Positions 52,749 through 62,033 are shown, numbered from the stretch's first letter. The stretch is DNA of 64,000 bases from Cohnella terricola (GCF_007786475.1 NZ_VNJJ01000004.1:375058-439057), one strand, 5' to 3'. Notes: generated by a model from the letters alone, not told the origin. Translations and numbers: made by a program.

Positions 52749-53033
52749 TCAGGCTTTCTTATTCATGGCATGAATCTCATGCTCGTTTTCGTGCCATTTG
52801 CGGATCAACTGGTGGTAAAATCTGTTTTCCTGCAAGTTCATTCCGCTCTTGTTTTCCTTAATGATCATCGTTCCGATATTCCGTCTTAGAATCTCGCTCC
52901 GCCGCCTTAACATTTCCAAATGACTCAAGTTTTTTACCCCCGTGTCGTAATGCCAAGCTATTTCATAATAGTAAACAATTCCGAAATGGATGAAAAATCC
53001 GCTATGAAACACTAAAGCGCGATAATTCGCCAT
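52749..53033 (-). CDS. Hypothetical small protein
   Basis: A 94-residue protein, MANYRALVFHSGFF at the start, rich in aromatic and basic residues, with His and Tyr clusters (VYYYEIAWHYDTG) and a charged C-terminal half (IRKWHENEHEIHAMNKKA). No membrane helix or known motif. A strong terminator follows, which supports it as a gene; the ribosome site (AGGG) is weak, and base composition is AT-richer than its neighbours. I do not recognise it. Confidence 0.5.
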   Translation of the reverse strand: MANYRALVFHSGFFIHFGIVYYYEIAWHYDTGVKNLSHLEMLRRRSEILRRNIGTMIIKENKSGMNLQENRFYHQLIRKWHENEHEIHAMNKKA

Positions 53034-53208
53034 GAGAAGCAACCCTATTTGTTCTGGAAGGCGTTATCGAAATCATACTGCTCCTTGCTCCGTTTCGCGT
53101 CTTCCTCTTCGAAAATGCCCTCCGGCATGCTATATTACGATTATAAGCCTCGGGCGGGCGCGAACGATTGAGCGCTGCAGCATCAGGAAGAGAGAGGACA
53201 AGACGAAT

Positions 53209-54324
53209 ATGATAACTGCGATCAAGGCATGGTTAGTTTCCTCGCTCCTCTTCGGCACTTTGTCACTTACGACAGCATGCGGGCCGTTCCCGTCCATGCT
53301 CGCGTCCGCCGGCGTCTCATCTCCGGCCTTATTGAAGCAAGACATCCTCACCGCGCTGAATGAACGCCAGAGTTCCGTCCAATTGAGATATACCGGCAAA
53401 GCGTCCTCATTAAAAACCGATATTAAAAACACGTTGGAAGCCGCGATTCGAGCCGACGATTATTTGCACTATATCGTGAAAACGTACGGCTATAAAGCGA
53501 CGATCAGGGGAAATACCGCTACGATCGATTTCAGTTTTACTTACTGGGAGACGCTCGCGCAATCGAACGAAGTGAAAGCGAACGTCGCTCGGACGCTCAA
53601 ACGGATTCTCCTTCCCGGCATGAGCGATCATCAGAAGGAGAAAGTGATTCACGATTGGATCGTGACCAATCTCTCCTACGACACTCGCCTGATTTCTCAC
53701 TCCGCTTACGACGGCTTAATGGAAGGGAGTACCGTTTGTCAGGGGTATGCTTTGCTTACTTACGAAATGATGAGACAAGCGGGCATTCCGGTGAAGATCG
53801 TGGAGGGTACTTCGCGAGGCCAAGCCCATACGTGGAATCTCGTCCAAATCGGCGGCAAATGGTACCATATCGACACGACCTGGAACGATCCCGTGCCTGA
53901 TACCGCGGGGAAGGTTTACTACAACTATTACAATTTGACGGATAGCCAGCTTCGCGTGGACCACAAATGGAAGCCCTCGGCAGAGTACCCTTTGGCCGTC
54001 TCTGATTATGGGAAAGTTCTGACGGCGCTAGCTGCGAAAGGCTCGGATTTCTACAAAAAGCTTTATGGACAGCTCGGCTTCGTCTATCTCGAAGACGCTT
54101 ATACGGTGGCTGACGTAGACGGATTAGCGAAAAAAATCCGCGCGGCTGTCGATGCCGGGGAGCACGAGCTGGTGCTTCGCTACACGAGAGGCGCGACGGT
54201 CAAATCGGATCTGCAGAAGGCGCTTAACGGACAAAAAGGAATATCCGGCATTAGCTACACCTACGAAGACTACACACGCTCCATTAGCAATGATAAACTG
54301 ATTCGGATTAAGCTGAAGTACTAG
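53209..54324 (+). CDS. Transglutaminase-like lipoprotein
   Basis: A 371-residue protein with a lipoprotein signal (SLTTACGP) and a transglutaminase-like core: Cys177 in STVCQGYALLTYEMM, His207 in QAHTWNLVQIGG, Asp222 in YHIDTTWNDP. This Cys-His-Asp triad is that of cysteine proteases or transglutaminases acting in the wall zone. Two flanking regions (residues ~40-130 and ~310-371) share a repeated pattern (LRYTGKASSLKTDIKNTLEAA and LRYTRGATVKSDLQKALNGQ), suggesting internal duplication. ATG 53209 has AGAGAGGA upstream. Confidence 0.85.
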   Translation: MITAIKAWLVSSLLFGTLSLTTACGPFPSMLASAGVSSPALLKQDILTALNERQSSVQLRYTGKASSLKTDIKNTLEAAIRADDYLHYIVKTYGYKATIRGNTATIDFSFTYWETLAQSNEVKANVARTLKRILLPGMSDHQKEKVIHDWIVTNLSYDTRLISHSAYDGLMEGSTVCQGYALLTYEMMRQAGIPVKIVEGTSRGQAHTWNLVQIGGKWYHIDTTWNDPVPDTAGKVYYNYYNLTDSQLRVDHKWKPSAEYPLAVSDYGKVLTALAAKGSDFYKKLYGQLGFVYLEDAYTVADVDGLAKKIRAAVDAGEHELVLRYTRGATVKSDLQKALNGQKGISGISYTYEDYTRSISNDKLIRIKLKY

Positions 54325-54335
54325 GCGGGATGATG

Positions 54336-54851
54336 TTATTCCCACGGATATTTCGTGAGCAAATAGTCGGCGAAATTCCGACTCTCCTCCCGCCGGCGCT
54401 TCCGCATTTCCGTCCTGCTCTCCGCGGTTTCGTATAGCTTCTTCTCTTCCTCCGTCTCCGGCACGATTCGGGGGACGCGTATTTTCTCGTTATTATCCCC
54501 CAGAGCCACGAACGTCAGAAAAGAAGTCGCGGCGATCTTCCGCTCCCCGCTTCTCAAATCTTCGCATATGACCTTTACGAATACTTCCATCGAGCTCTTT
54601 CCCGTCCAAGTTACGAAGGATTCCAACGATACCGAATCGGTCGGCCGGATAGGTTGAAGAAAATCGACCGAATCCGTAGACGCCGTGACCGTCGTTAACC
54701 GGCACAGCTTGGAGGCCGAGATGGACGCGATATCGTCGATATAAGACATCAGCTTGCCGCCGAATAGCGTATCGTGGTTGTTGACGTCCGTTGGGAACAC
54801 CCGGGATATTTTGAAACAACGCGTTTCTCTGACGAATTTTAACTCCTGCAT
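54336..54851 (-). CDS. Acyl-CoA thioesterase, YkhA-like hotdog fold
   Basis: A 171-residue thioesterase that releases free acids from acyl-CoA. The conserved PTDVNNHDTLFGGKLMSYIDDIAS (N-terminal catalytic region) and SVDFLQPIRPTDSVSLESFVT identify the acyl-CoA hydrolase branch of the hotdog fold. A basic helical C-terminus (RTEMRKRRREESRNFADYL) follows. Cytosolic. It converges with the transglutaminase gene, 11 bp apart. ATG is clear. Confidence 0.9.
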   Translation of the reverse strand: MQELKFVRETRCFKISRVFPTDVNNHDTLFGGKLMSYIDDIASISASKLCRLTTVTASTDSVDFLQPIRPTDSVSLESFVTWTGKSSMEVFVKVICEDLRSGERKIAATSFLTFVALGDNNEKIRVPRIVPETEEEKKLYETAESRTEMRKRRREESRNFADYLLTKYPWE

Positions 54852-54917
54852 GGGACACGCCTTTCCGGTCCGACCTTTTTAGGGATAATTTTCCCGAAGG
54901 GACTTGCGGATATGCGG

Positions 54918-55751
54918 TTAATGCAGATGATGATCTTCGGGCTGGGCAACCGAGCGGCTATCGCTTTTCGCGAAATCCAAGCTTGCAGTCAACGAGGACA
55001 GTAGTTGTTCCATATTCGTCTCGCGTTGCAGGAACGGTTCGTCCTTCGGCTTCTCCTGCGGAGCGAGCGTCGAGATTTTCTTGTCGATCAGAATCTTGAG
55101 CGCTTCATCGTATTTGTTGATGTATTTCGATCTGATGAACTCCGAGGTCATCGCTTGGATCAGTTGCTGAAAAACGAACAAGTGGTCTTGGGACGCTTGA
55201 GCATGAACACGGTTGGACGGAGAGACGATTCGTTCCATTTGCCGGATCTCGTCGTCGTACAGCATCGTCGAGAGGATGAGTCCTTCCGTCGTCGGCCAGA
55301 CGGCCGCAAGGCTCTGAGCCGATCTGAGCGTAATGTAGCCGATGCCGACTTTCCCGGACTGAACGAGGCTAGCGTGAAAAAGCCGAAACGCCTCTTCGCC
55401 TAAGGCTTCCGCCCCGATATAATAATGCTTCTTGAGCCGGATTCGGGAAATCTCCGATTCGTCGGCGAATTGTTCGATGAGGAACGTTTTCGAGGCTTGG
55501 GGCGCGATTTCTTTCAGTTCCTCCTCCAACAGCTCCACGAAGTTGCCGCCGCCCAGATCGTAGACCTTGCGGATATCGTTCATCTCGAGCTTCGCCTCGC
55601 AAGCCTGGCAGTATTTCAAGTGCGATACCGCTCCTCCGCAAACCGCATGGGTTTGCTTCAGTGAGATTTCTTTGTCTTCCGTCGCGGCGTACAGCTTGAT
55701 CGGAATTTGCATTTTGGCGATTTGAATCGTGCCTTTCCACATGGCGTGCAT
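54918..55751 (-). CDS. ku: Non-homologous end-joining protein Ku
   Basis: A 277-residue Ku homologue: MHAMWKGTIQIAKMQIPIKLYAATEDKEI is the standard N-terminus, with a short cysteine motif (HLKYCQACEAKL) and LRSAQSLAAVWPTTEGLIL in the core. Ku dimers encircle DNA ends and recruit LigD, which is not in this window. ATG 55751 follows GGGAGGG. The C-terminal tail (EDHHLH) is short and not lysine-rich. The copy is complete. Confidence 0.92.
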   Translation of the reverse strand: MHAMWKGTIQIAKMQIPIKLYAATEDKEISLKQTHAVCGGAVSHLKYCQACEAKLEMNDIRKVYDLGGGNFVELLEEELKEIAPQASKTFLIEQFADESEISRIRLKKHYYIGAEALGEEAFRLFHASLVQSGKVGIGYITLRSAQSLAAVWPTTEGLILSTMLYDDEIRQMERIVSPSNRVHAQASQDHLFVFQQLIQAMTSEFIRSKYINKYDEALKILIDKKISTLAPQEKPKDEPFLQRETNMEQLLSSLTASLDFAKSDSRSVAQPEDHHLH

Positions 55752-55828
55752 CCGGAATCCCTCCCGTAATCGCAATCTATTAAAAGCATTTCCTTTATGC
55801 TAGAGGCGAATACCCGCGCATGATAAAA

Positions 55829-55845
55829 AGAGGGTGTCCCAAAAG
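55829..55845. repeat. Terminal-inverted-repeat-like end of an IS1182-type element
   Basis: AGAGGGTGTCCCAAAAG lies 25 bp beyond the stop of the transposase remnant, where the end of the element is expected. Confidence 0.45.
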
Positions 55846-55869
55846 CAACCTGTGGCAGAAATTGAGGAG

Positions 55870-56160
55870 CTAAGCGGTTTGTTTTCGCTTAGCTCCTCGG
55901 TTTTTTGCGTCTATACTGGCTTTCTTGAGTAGTTTGTGGGCAAGGGAAAGCCACTCGACCTCGAGGCTATCTTTGGGCAAGCCTCGAAGCAGAAATCTTT
56001 TAAACCCACGGTAGTTCTTCAAAGAGCCAAACACGGGCTCCGGCTCAATCATGCGCCTTACGGCTAGGACATAGCCTTCTTCACTTTGGAGTCTTTGACT
56101 GGCTTGGTTCTTTAGCCGCAAATACTTTATGCTGACTCTTATCTCACGATCACCTTGAGC
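55870..56160 (-). pseudogene. 3' remnant of an IS1182-family transposase
   Basis: Only the last ~95 residues survive: SIKYLRLKNQASQRLQSEEG, then RRMIEPEPVFGSLKNYRGFKRF and LRGLPKDSLEVEWLSLAHKLLK. The EPVFG...GFxRFxLRG pattern is the C-terminal part of the IS1182 DDE domain, including the last acidic residue. The reading frame fades where array D begins near 56161, so the 5' part is deleted or replaced at the array boundary. Non-functional. Confidence 0.8.
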
Positions 56161-56557
56161 TTTCGTACACTGCGGTTTGATGCCCGTGGACGGAGGTTCG
56201 GTGTCTGTAACGGTCTGCGAGACCGTAACAATGCCCGTGGACGGGAGTTCTGTGTCTGTAACGGTCTGCGAGACCGTTGCAATGCCCGTGGACGGAGGTT
56301 CGGTGTCTGTAACGGTCTGCGAAACCGTTGCAATGACCGTGGATGGGGGTTCGGTGTCTGTAACGGTCTGCGAGACCGTTGCAATGCCCGTGAACGGGGG
56401 TTCGGTGTCTGTAACAGTCTGCGAGACCGTAACAATGCCCGTGGACGGGAGTTCAGTGTCTGTAACATTCTGCGAGACCGTTGCAATGACCGTGGACGGG
56501 GGTTCAGTGTCTGTAACGGTCTGCGAGACCGTAACAATGCCCTTGAACGGGAGTTAG
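56161..56557. repeat. Tandem array D, 51-bp period, about 7.8 copies (family 1)
   Basis: The palindromic core GGTCTGCGAGACC (or a one- to two-base variant) starts at 56212, 56263, 56314, 56365, 56416, 56467 and 56518, six exact 51-bp steps; a diverged copy precedes from 56161. Units include GCAATGCCCGTGGACGG and GGTTCGGTGTCTGTAAC. The reverse complement of array A matches at 39 of 51 positions. Frames open on both strands reflect the period and are not genes. Confidence 0.95.
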
Positions 56558-56566
56558 GCAGATTGG

Positions 56567-56586
56567 AATCGTGAAATTTCACGATT
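56567..56586. repeat. 20-bp perfect palindrome beside array D
   Basis: AATCGTGAAATTTCACGATT. Its centre TGAAATTTCA is the same as that of the array F core. Confidence 0.75.
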
Positions 56587-56602
56587 TGTAAGTTCCCGCC
56601 CG

Positions 56603-56641
56603 AAAAAAAAAGGGCAGCCCATATCACTTATGGGATACCCT
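56603..56641 (-). terminator. Terminator of the SLH glycosidase gene
   Basis: Nested AGGG/CCCT and CCCATA/TATGGG arms (56611-56641) followed by nine T on the minus strand. Confidence 0.9.
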
Positions 56642-56657
56642 CTTTGGAGATATATCT

Positions 56658-59600
56658 TTACTTATTATAAATACGATAGATCAACACTGCCGCTTCTGCT
56701 CTTGTGGTTAAGCCGCGGGGATTGATCTGCTTCCTGGAACCTTCGACAATACCGCTCCTCACAAGCGTTGCTGCACTTTGCGCCGCATAGGAAGCTACAT
56801 TGGCCCGATCCTTGAAGCCAGTCAAATCGGCAGCAGATCCGCGATCTAAGCTGCGTCCTGCGGCAGTCAAAGCCAGATCAATCATCACCATCATATCTTG
56901 TCTCGTGATGGATTGCTCCGGATTGAATTGACCGTTGCCAACTCCCGTTACGATTCCCAGCTTCTTAGCGACAGCCACAGCATCTGCATAATAGGCATCG
57001 GAAGGAACGTCGGAGAAAGAATCGCCGGATGCTGTATCCCCGCTTAAACCAAGCGCTCTCACGAGCATCAAAATGAAATCCGCCCGTTTGATTGGCGCCG
57101 AAGGATTATAAGTATCCGCCGACACCCCATTAATGACCCCATTGGACGCCATCACTTCAATGGCTTTTCGGGCCCAGCCATGTCGGTTAAGGTCTTTAAA
57201 GCTTTTGTGAACATAGCCCACTGCGAAGGTGCCCAGCACTGTCGTTTTGAACGTTACAGTACCCGTCGCCGGATCATACTTCCCTGTAGGGATGATATGC
57301 CGTTTGCCCGCTTCGTCTATTTGCCATACGACGATATGCTCGGCGTCTGCCAGTTCTGCGGCAGTCGGAACATATGGAATCGAGACGACAATCGGGGAAG
57401 CCGGGTTGCTCCAAGCTTGAGTAACCCCATCCACTTGGATGCTGATTTCTACTGCAGGCCTGTTGCCGATACCTGCCTGAACTGAAGCATCCATGGCCGT
57501 TTTATCCGCATCTTTTATGATCAGCGTTACTTGCTTGCTGCCGACCGGCACTTCTCCGTTAAGCATGTCGGAGGCTACCCGAATGCTACCTGCCCCCGTT
57601 GTCACTTCTATGCTTCTGACAGCTGCTCCGGCGACAAAAGCCTCCGCTGGCAAATTGACAGCATAACCATTAGCTCCTGATATAGCCGGAACTTCAATGC
57701 GAATCGAATTAGACGCAGCCGCAGCTTTCCGGAACGCAGCCGCATCAATGCTTGTAGTTGCCAGTCCCGCCGCGTCAACGGTTGGCTCTGGCGCTTTCAC
57801 GACACCGTTGCCGCTCCCTGTTTCAGAACCTCCAGAATTGCCGCCATTGCCGTTATTCGTTCCCGGATTCGGATTGCTTGGACCTCCCGGATTGCCTGAT
57901 TCATTCTCTACAGCAACGATGCGATACTTCATACCTTTCGTCGTGTTGAAGGTATACGTTACTTCTTCGGCATGGTTAGGCGCCGTGCCCGCTACCGTCG
58001 GAATGACCCTGCCGTTCTCGTCTTTCACAACAATTCCGCTCACCCAAGGCGAAGCGATCGTAACCGGTTGACCGGCTTCACTCGTCAGATCGACATACTG
58101 AACAGACTGCGTATCGCCCCGATAGGCGGAGGATACGACAAAGGCTCCTTTGGCGCGAAGGTTTTTAAATTCCGCATCCCGGTTTTTGAGCCAGTTCGGG
58201 AACACCTTCATAACGCCCAGATCGCTAAGAAGCAACATGCTGTTAATCGCTTCGGTAGCACCGCTCTTCTCGGCACCATGAAAATCGGAATCGTCCGTGA
58301 TCGTCAAATTCTTTTCCATCTGCTCTTCAATCGTCAGCGCAAAATTGTCGACGATTTCCTGCGCCGGGTATCTTACTCTTACCGCATTGGCGAAAATTTT
58401 CGGGAAGTTGTTGTATTGGCTCCACGCCCCATTTTTCCCGCCGCCAATCGCTTCATCCACAAATACCGAGATCGTATTGTGAGCGACCTGCAAGTCGGTA
58501 TCCGGCGAGTAGTAGCCGATTTGATCGCCCGGTATCACATTTTCCATCGGAAGAATATTGCCATCCCAAGGGATTGGTCTTGCAAGGTCTTCCCATTGGT
58601 TGTTGTTCCAATGCTTTTCCGCCAGCGAGAATATCGTCTTGCCTGCATAGGCGGCCGTTGGCTGCGGAGCAAGATTGTCGAGTATCGTTTGCCATTGCTC
58701 GCGTTTGGCCGCATCGATGTTCAATTTCGAGCTTGCCTTTATCGCGTGGGACAGCGTATTTTTGAGCACGGCCAGCTCTACCGCCGAGTTTTTGCCCCAT
58801 GAGCCTTCGTTATACGCGCTATAAAGCACATATTGGCCATTCTCTTTCTCCAGCCATGCTTCGTACAAAGCGAGACATTTCTTCAAATAATCGTACATGA
58901 CAGGAAGGAAACTCTCGTCTAGCGTATAGTCGTAATATTCAATCAACGTATAAGTGCTGAAAATCGCGTCGAGCAATTGCCCGTAATAGCTGTAATTTCT
59001 TTCGATCTTCATCCCCCATGGGCCAAGGCTCACCGGATAAAGCAAGGCGTTAGGAATGCCGTTAATTGCATCGATATCGCCTTTGGCGATCTTGGATTCC
59101 ACGAATAGGCGGGCCTGGTTGGCGTGCCAGCCGTAGCCGATATTCAGCAAATGATCCGTCGAAGCCGCGTTCTTTTCTCCTTCGTCGGCGTAATCCAGAA
59201 TAGCGTCAATCGCAGGAAGTCCCATCCACGCCCGGTTGCTGGAGTTAACGCCATAGAACGTAGAAATAAAGTTGTAATTCATATGATAGTCGGAGCTCCA
59301 CTGCGAGCCGTCCGTCGTATGCCATAGGCTGTATAGGCCAGGAGCGACCTTATCCTCACGAATGCTGCTGCCAAGTACATACTGCGCGGCATAATAGTAT
59401 TTCATCAGCGTGTCCAGCTTCGGATCGGTCGTATCCATGCTAATGTAAGAGGATAGCCAGAAGTTTTTCCACCAATCCTGATGCTTGCCGTGCAGCGATT
59501 GAATATCGGCCAAACCGGCAATATGGTGTAGCAGACCTGTGGCTTCAACTTCCGGTTGAGCAGCTTGCAGCAGATTGCCTGCTCTATCGTAGGTGCGCCC

Positions 59601-61658
59601 TCCGCCCCCAATTGCCGTTACGAGATAGACGGTCTGGCCGGGTTGAAGTGCAAATTCAAACGTGCCTGTTGCCTTATTTGCATCCGAGTTAACGGCAACG
59701 CCGTTTGTGCCGATCACTTTCATCGTCATCGCCGCCTTGGAGGCGTGCGCTTTAACATCATTGACATCTCTGCTGTCAATTAGCGTCTGGCGGGTGACGG
59801 TAGCGCTGCTTCCATCGTTTGTTGCCGTAACCGGAAGGCCATTTCCGGACTTCGCCCATAACTGAGCTTGCATATCAACCGGCGATGTGCCTTTCGACGT
59901 CAATTCGGTAACAATGACGTTCTCCGTTGCCGAAGTCCACGTCCTCATGGACAAAGGCGTCCCGCCGATTTCCATCTCTGTCTTTACTTCGGCATCCAGA
60001 ATGTTCTGAATCTCATGCAGCTTCCCTTCCGGCTTGAAACGATTTAATCCCGGTGTTTCAAATGCGGACAGCTGTAAAATCGTGGAAGCCGTGTCCGCCG
60101 TTACCCGAATGTAACGCGCTGTGAATGAATCGACCGTTACATCTACGAGTTTGCCACGGCTGCTGATCTGCTCCCCGATCGTCTCCCAAATTTGGCCGTT
60201 CTCGCTTGCTTCCACCTTAATAGGCGAAGCATGTCCGAGACGAACGACGTACCGGGATAGATCGAAGATGCTGCCAAGATCGTAAATCTTGAATTGTTCC
60301 TCCGGTTGCTGCGGCAATCCGCCGCCCGGATTGGACACCTCGTTGAACAGTTCGAATTGGCCAATTCGAGCTCTTGGATCAGGCGTATCTTGCGTTCCTG
60401 CTGTAACGTACAGCCGGACATATTGTGCCGTGACCGGCTGATTTAATCTAACGTCCGTCGTGTCGCTTGTGTTGCCTACCACTTGATGAGCGGTCTGCCA
60501 GATGTCCTGCGGCGTGTTTCTCGTTTGCAACTCGAAGTCCTTCGTATTGTTAGCAGATTGACCCGGTCGTGCCGCCCCGTCATGTTGAACGACGAAACGG
60601 TTAAAGGTTTTCTGCTCTTCCAAATCGACCTCAAGCCACCACGGCGCCGGATGACCGTCGCCTTCGTAACTGCTAGTCCAGCCTTCGTAGCCGGAATTAG
60701 GACTCCATGATCCATTAACCGCCCGGTCAGGAGTCAGATGGTAATGCGCGGAGCTTGCCGTAGCCGGTTTATTCAAAGTGAGAGATACCGGATCTGCCGG
60801 CAACTGCGGCGTATTCTGCTGATCAACCAAATCCGGATTGTTGTACAATTCGAACTGACCGATCCGGGCCCTTGGATACTGTATCGAATCCGGTGTCGTC
60901 TCCTGCGTTCCATTCATAATGAACAATCGCACATGCCTTGCCGTGACGGGAAGAGGAAGCGTAATATCCGTAATTGCATCGTGATTTCCAGTCACCGTAT
61001 ACTTATCCGTCCAATTGGAACCGTCAGCGCTTGTCTGCAGTTTAAAGCTAAGCGTAATATTAGCCGTTTCGTTAGGCCGTGCGGCTGCATCATGACGTAC
61101 GACAAACCGGTTAAAGGTTGTATCTGCACCCAAATCAACCGCCAGCCACTGCCCATTGCCCACCGGTGAGACCCAGCCCTCGTAGTCGATCCCCCACTGT
61201 CCGTTCACTGCACGATCTGCCGAAGATCCCCAATGATTATCGCTTGAGGTAGCTGGCTTTCCATAAGCAAGCGATGTCGTCTGCGGATCGGGCGTTTGCG
61301 AACCAGTCGTTTTTTTCTGAATCGTAACGCCTCCAATTGGCATTGGAGAACCTCTATACGCCCAGAAATCGCCCTTTGAAATATAAAAAGTTTTCGATTC
61401 GGCGTCTCCGCCGGAAGTTACGCCAATATCGCCATTCCCTAATAAAGCCGTCTTGGGCATCGTCGAGACGAATAACCCCTTATAGGAAGTATCCGTCCAT
61501 TCGCCATAGTATTTGGATATCGTAGCTTGAAGCTTACCCCAATCTCCTTGTTGTACAGCAGTTTGCGGAACGGGGGCTGCCCCTGCTAGTCCCCCGCTTG
61601 CCAGAGAAAGCGACAGCGCTAACGGAAGCGCCCGCTTCAACAAGCTCTTTCGATCCAT
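56658..61658 (-). CDS. S-layer-anchored GH95-like glycosidase with discoidin domains
   Basis: A 1666-residue secreted protein. Order: signal peptide (1-27); the N-terminal catalytic-sandwich start (LLGNGDIGVTSGGDAESKTFY); two F5/8-type C (discoidin) domains at about 130-275 and 295-440, each with KPATxSSxxH...RAVNG and ARIGQFELYN ends; a third related stretch to ~545; an (alpha/alpha)6 domain at ~740-1180 (YAAQYVLGSSIREDKVAPGL, HMNYNF); a Gly/Asn/Pro linker near 1270; an Ig-like part; and three SLH repeats at ~1480-1666 for cell-wall anchoring. GH95 and relatives act on fucosylated or similar glycans. The discoidin insertion inside the glycosidase is unusual. GGGAGG precedes the ATG. Confidence 0.85.
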   Translation of the reverse strand: MDRKSLLKRALPLALSLSLASGGLAGAAPVPQTAVQQGDWGKLQATISKYYGEWTDTSYKGLFVSTMPKTALLGNGDIGVTSGGDAESKTFYISKGDFWAYRGSPMPIGGVTIQKKTTGSQTPDPQTTSLAYGKPATSSDNHWGSSADRAVNGQWGIDYEGWVSPVGNGQWLAVDLGADTTFNRFVVRHDAAARPNETANITLSFKLQTSADGSNWTDKYTVTGNHDAITDITLPLPVTARHVRLFIMNGTQETTPDSIQYPRARIGQFELYNNPDLVDQQNTPQLPADPVSLTLNKPATASSAHYHLTPDRAVNGSWSPNSGYEGWTSSYEGDGHPAPWWLEVDLEEQKTFNRFVVQHDGAARPGQSANNTKDFELQTRNTPQDIWQTAHQVVGNTSDTTDVRLNQPVTAQYVRLYVTAGTQDTPDPRARIGQFELFNEVSNPGGGLPQQPEEQFKIYDLGSIFDLSRYVVRLGHASPIKVEASENGQIWETIGEQISSRGKLVDVTVDSFTARYIRVTADTASTILQLSAFETPGLNRFKPEGKLHEIQNILDAEVKTEMEIGGTPLSMRTWTSATENVIVTELTSKGTSPVDMQAQLWAKSGNGLPVTATNDGSSATVTRQTLIDSRDVNDVKAHASKAAMTMKVIGTNGVAVNSDANKATGTFEFALQPGQTVYLVTAIGGGGRTYDRAGNLLQAAQPEVEATGLLHHIAGLADIQSLHGKHQDWWKNFWLSSYISMDTTDPKLDTLMKYYYAAQYVLGSSIREDKVAPGLYSLWHTTDGSQWSSDYHMNYNFISTFYGVNSSNRAWMGLPAIDAILDYADEGEKNAASTDHLLNIGYGWHANQARLFVESKIAKGDIDAINGIPNALLYPVSLGPWGMKIERNYSYYGQLLDAIFSTYTLIEYYDYTLDESFLPVMYDYLKKCLALYEAWLEKENGQYVLYSAYNEGSWGKNSAVELAVLKNTLSHAIKASSKLNIDAAKREQWQTILDNLAPQPTAAYAGKTIFSLAEKHWNNNQWEDLARPIPWDGNILPMENVIPGDQIGYYSPDTDLQVAHNTISVFVDEAIGGGKNGAWSQYNNFPKIFANAVRVRYPAQEIVDNFALTIEEQMEKNLTITDDSDFHGAEKSGATEAINSMLLLSDLGVMKVFPNWLKNRDAEFKNLRAKGAFVVSSAYRGDTQSVQYVDLTSEAGQPVTIASPWVSGIVVKDENGRVIPTVAGTAPNHAEEVTYTFNTTKGMKYRIVAVENESGNPGGPSNPNPGTNNGNGGNSGGSETGSGNGVVKAPEPTVDAAGLATTSIDAAAFRKAAAASNSIRIEVPAISGANGYAVNLPAEAFVAGAAVRSIEVTTGAGSIRVASDMLNGEVPVGSKQVTLIIKDADKTAMDASVQAGIGNRPAVEISIQVDGVTQAWSNPASPIVVSIPYVPTAAELADAEHIVVWQIDEAGKRHIIPTGKYDPATGTVTFKTTVLGTFAVGYVHKSFKDLNRHGWARKAIEVMASNGVINGVSADTYNPSAPIKRADFILMLVRALGLSGDTASGDSFSDVPSDAYYADAVAVAKKLGIVTGVGNGQFNPEQSITRQDMMVMIDLALTAAGRSLDRGSAADLTGFKDRANVASYAAQSAATLVRSGIVEGSRKQINPRGLTTRAEAAVLIYRIYNK

Positions 61659-61750
61659 TCTTGCTCATCCTCCCATTCGAGACAATATGGTTTTGTTCTT
61701 CCGCTTATAATTGTTTATTATTGCAACGCCCACTTTCGTCGCGCGATACG

Positions 61751-61764
61751 AAAGACAGCGCTTA
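61751..61764. promoter_or_regulatory. cre-like site upstream of the SLH glycosidase
   Basis: On the minus strand TGTAAGCGCTGTCT matches the cre consensus at all but two fixed positions, about 100 bp before the start codon. Confidence 0.35.
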
Positions 61765-61867
61765 CAATCACCTTGAAAAAAATTTGTAGCATGATTTGTA
61801 GCGACAGTTTATATTCAATTTCAATCATAAGTCAATATGTGTCGAATGATGTCGTTTTGCTGTGATC

Positions 61868-61901
61868 ATGTCACCCTATAACTGTTCTGGGATAATGTCA
61901 C
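61868..61901. promoter_or_regulatory. ATGTCAC direct repeat in the divergent region
   Basis: ATGTCAC at 61868-61874 and 61895-61901, 27 bp apart; a related ATGACA lies at 61917. The rest of the 61659-62033 gap shows no gene; it should hold promoters for the two divergent genes. Either operators or a remnant of a transposon end. Confidence 0.3.
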
Positions 61902-62033
61902 TATGAGACGGGAGACAATGACAATGCCATGGATTAATCGTATAATGCCCACCAATTGGAAACCGCTTCAATGGAACTTTCCGTGTCGGGCCGACGTCCA
62001 ACTTATATCTTTCTCTTACGGAGGTTTTACCCT

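Noticed and set aside
56139..56627. Arg/Leu-rich repeat proteins over array D
   Set aside because: Frames exist on both strands with the same 17-residue periodicity; no start signals.
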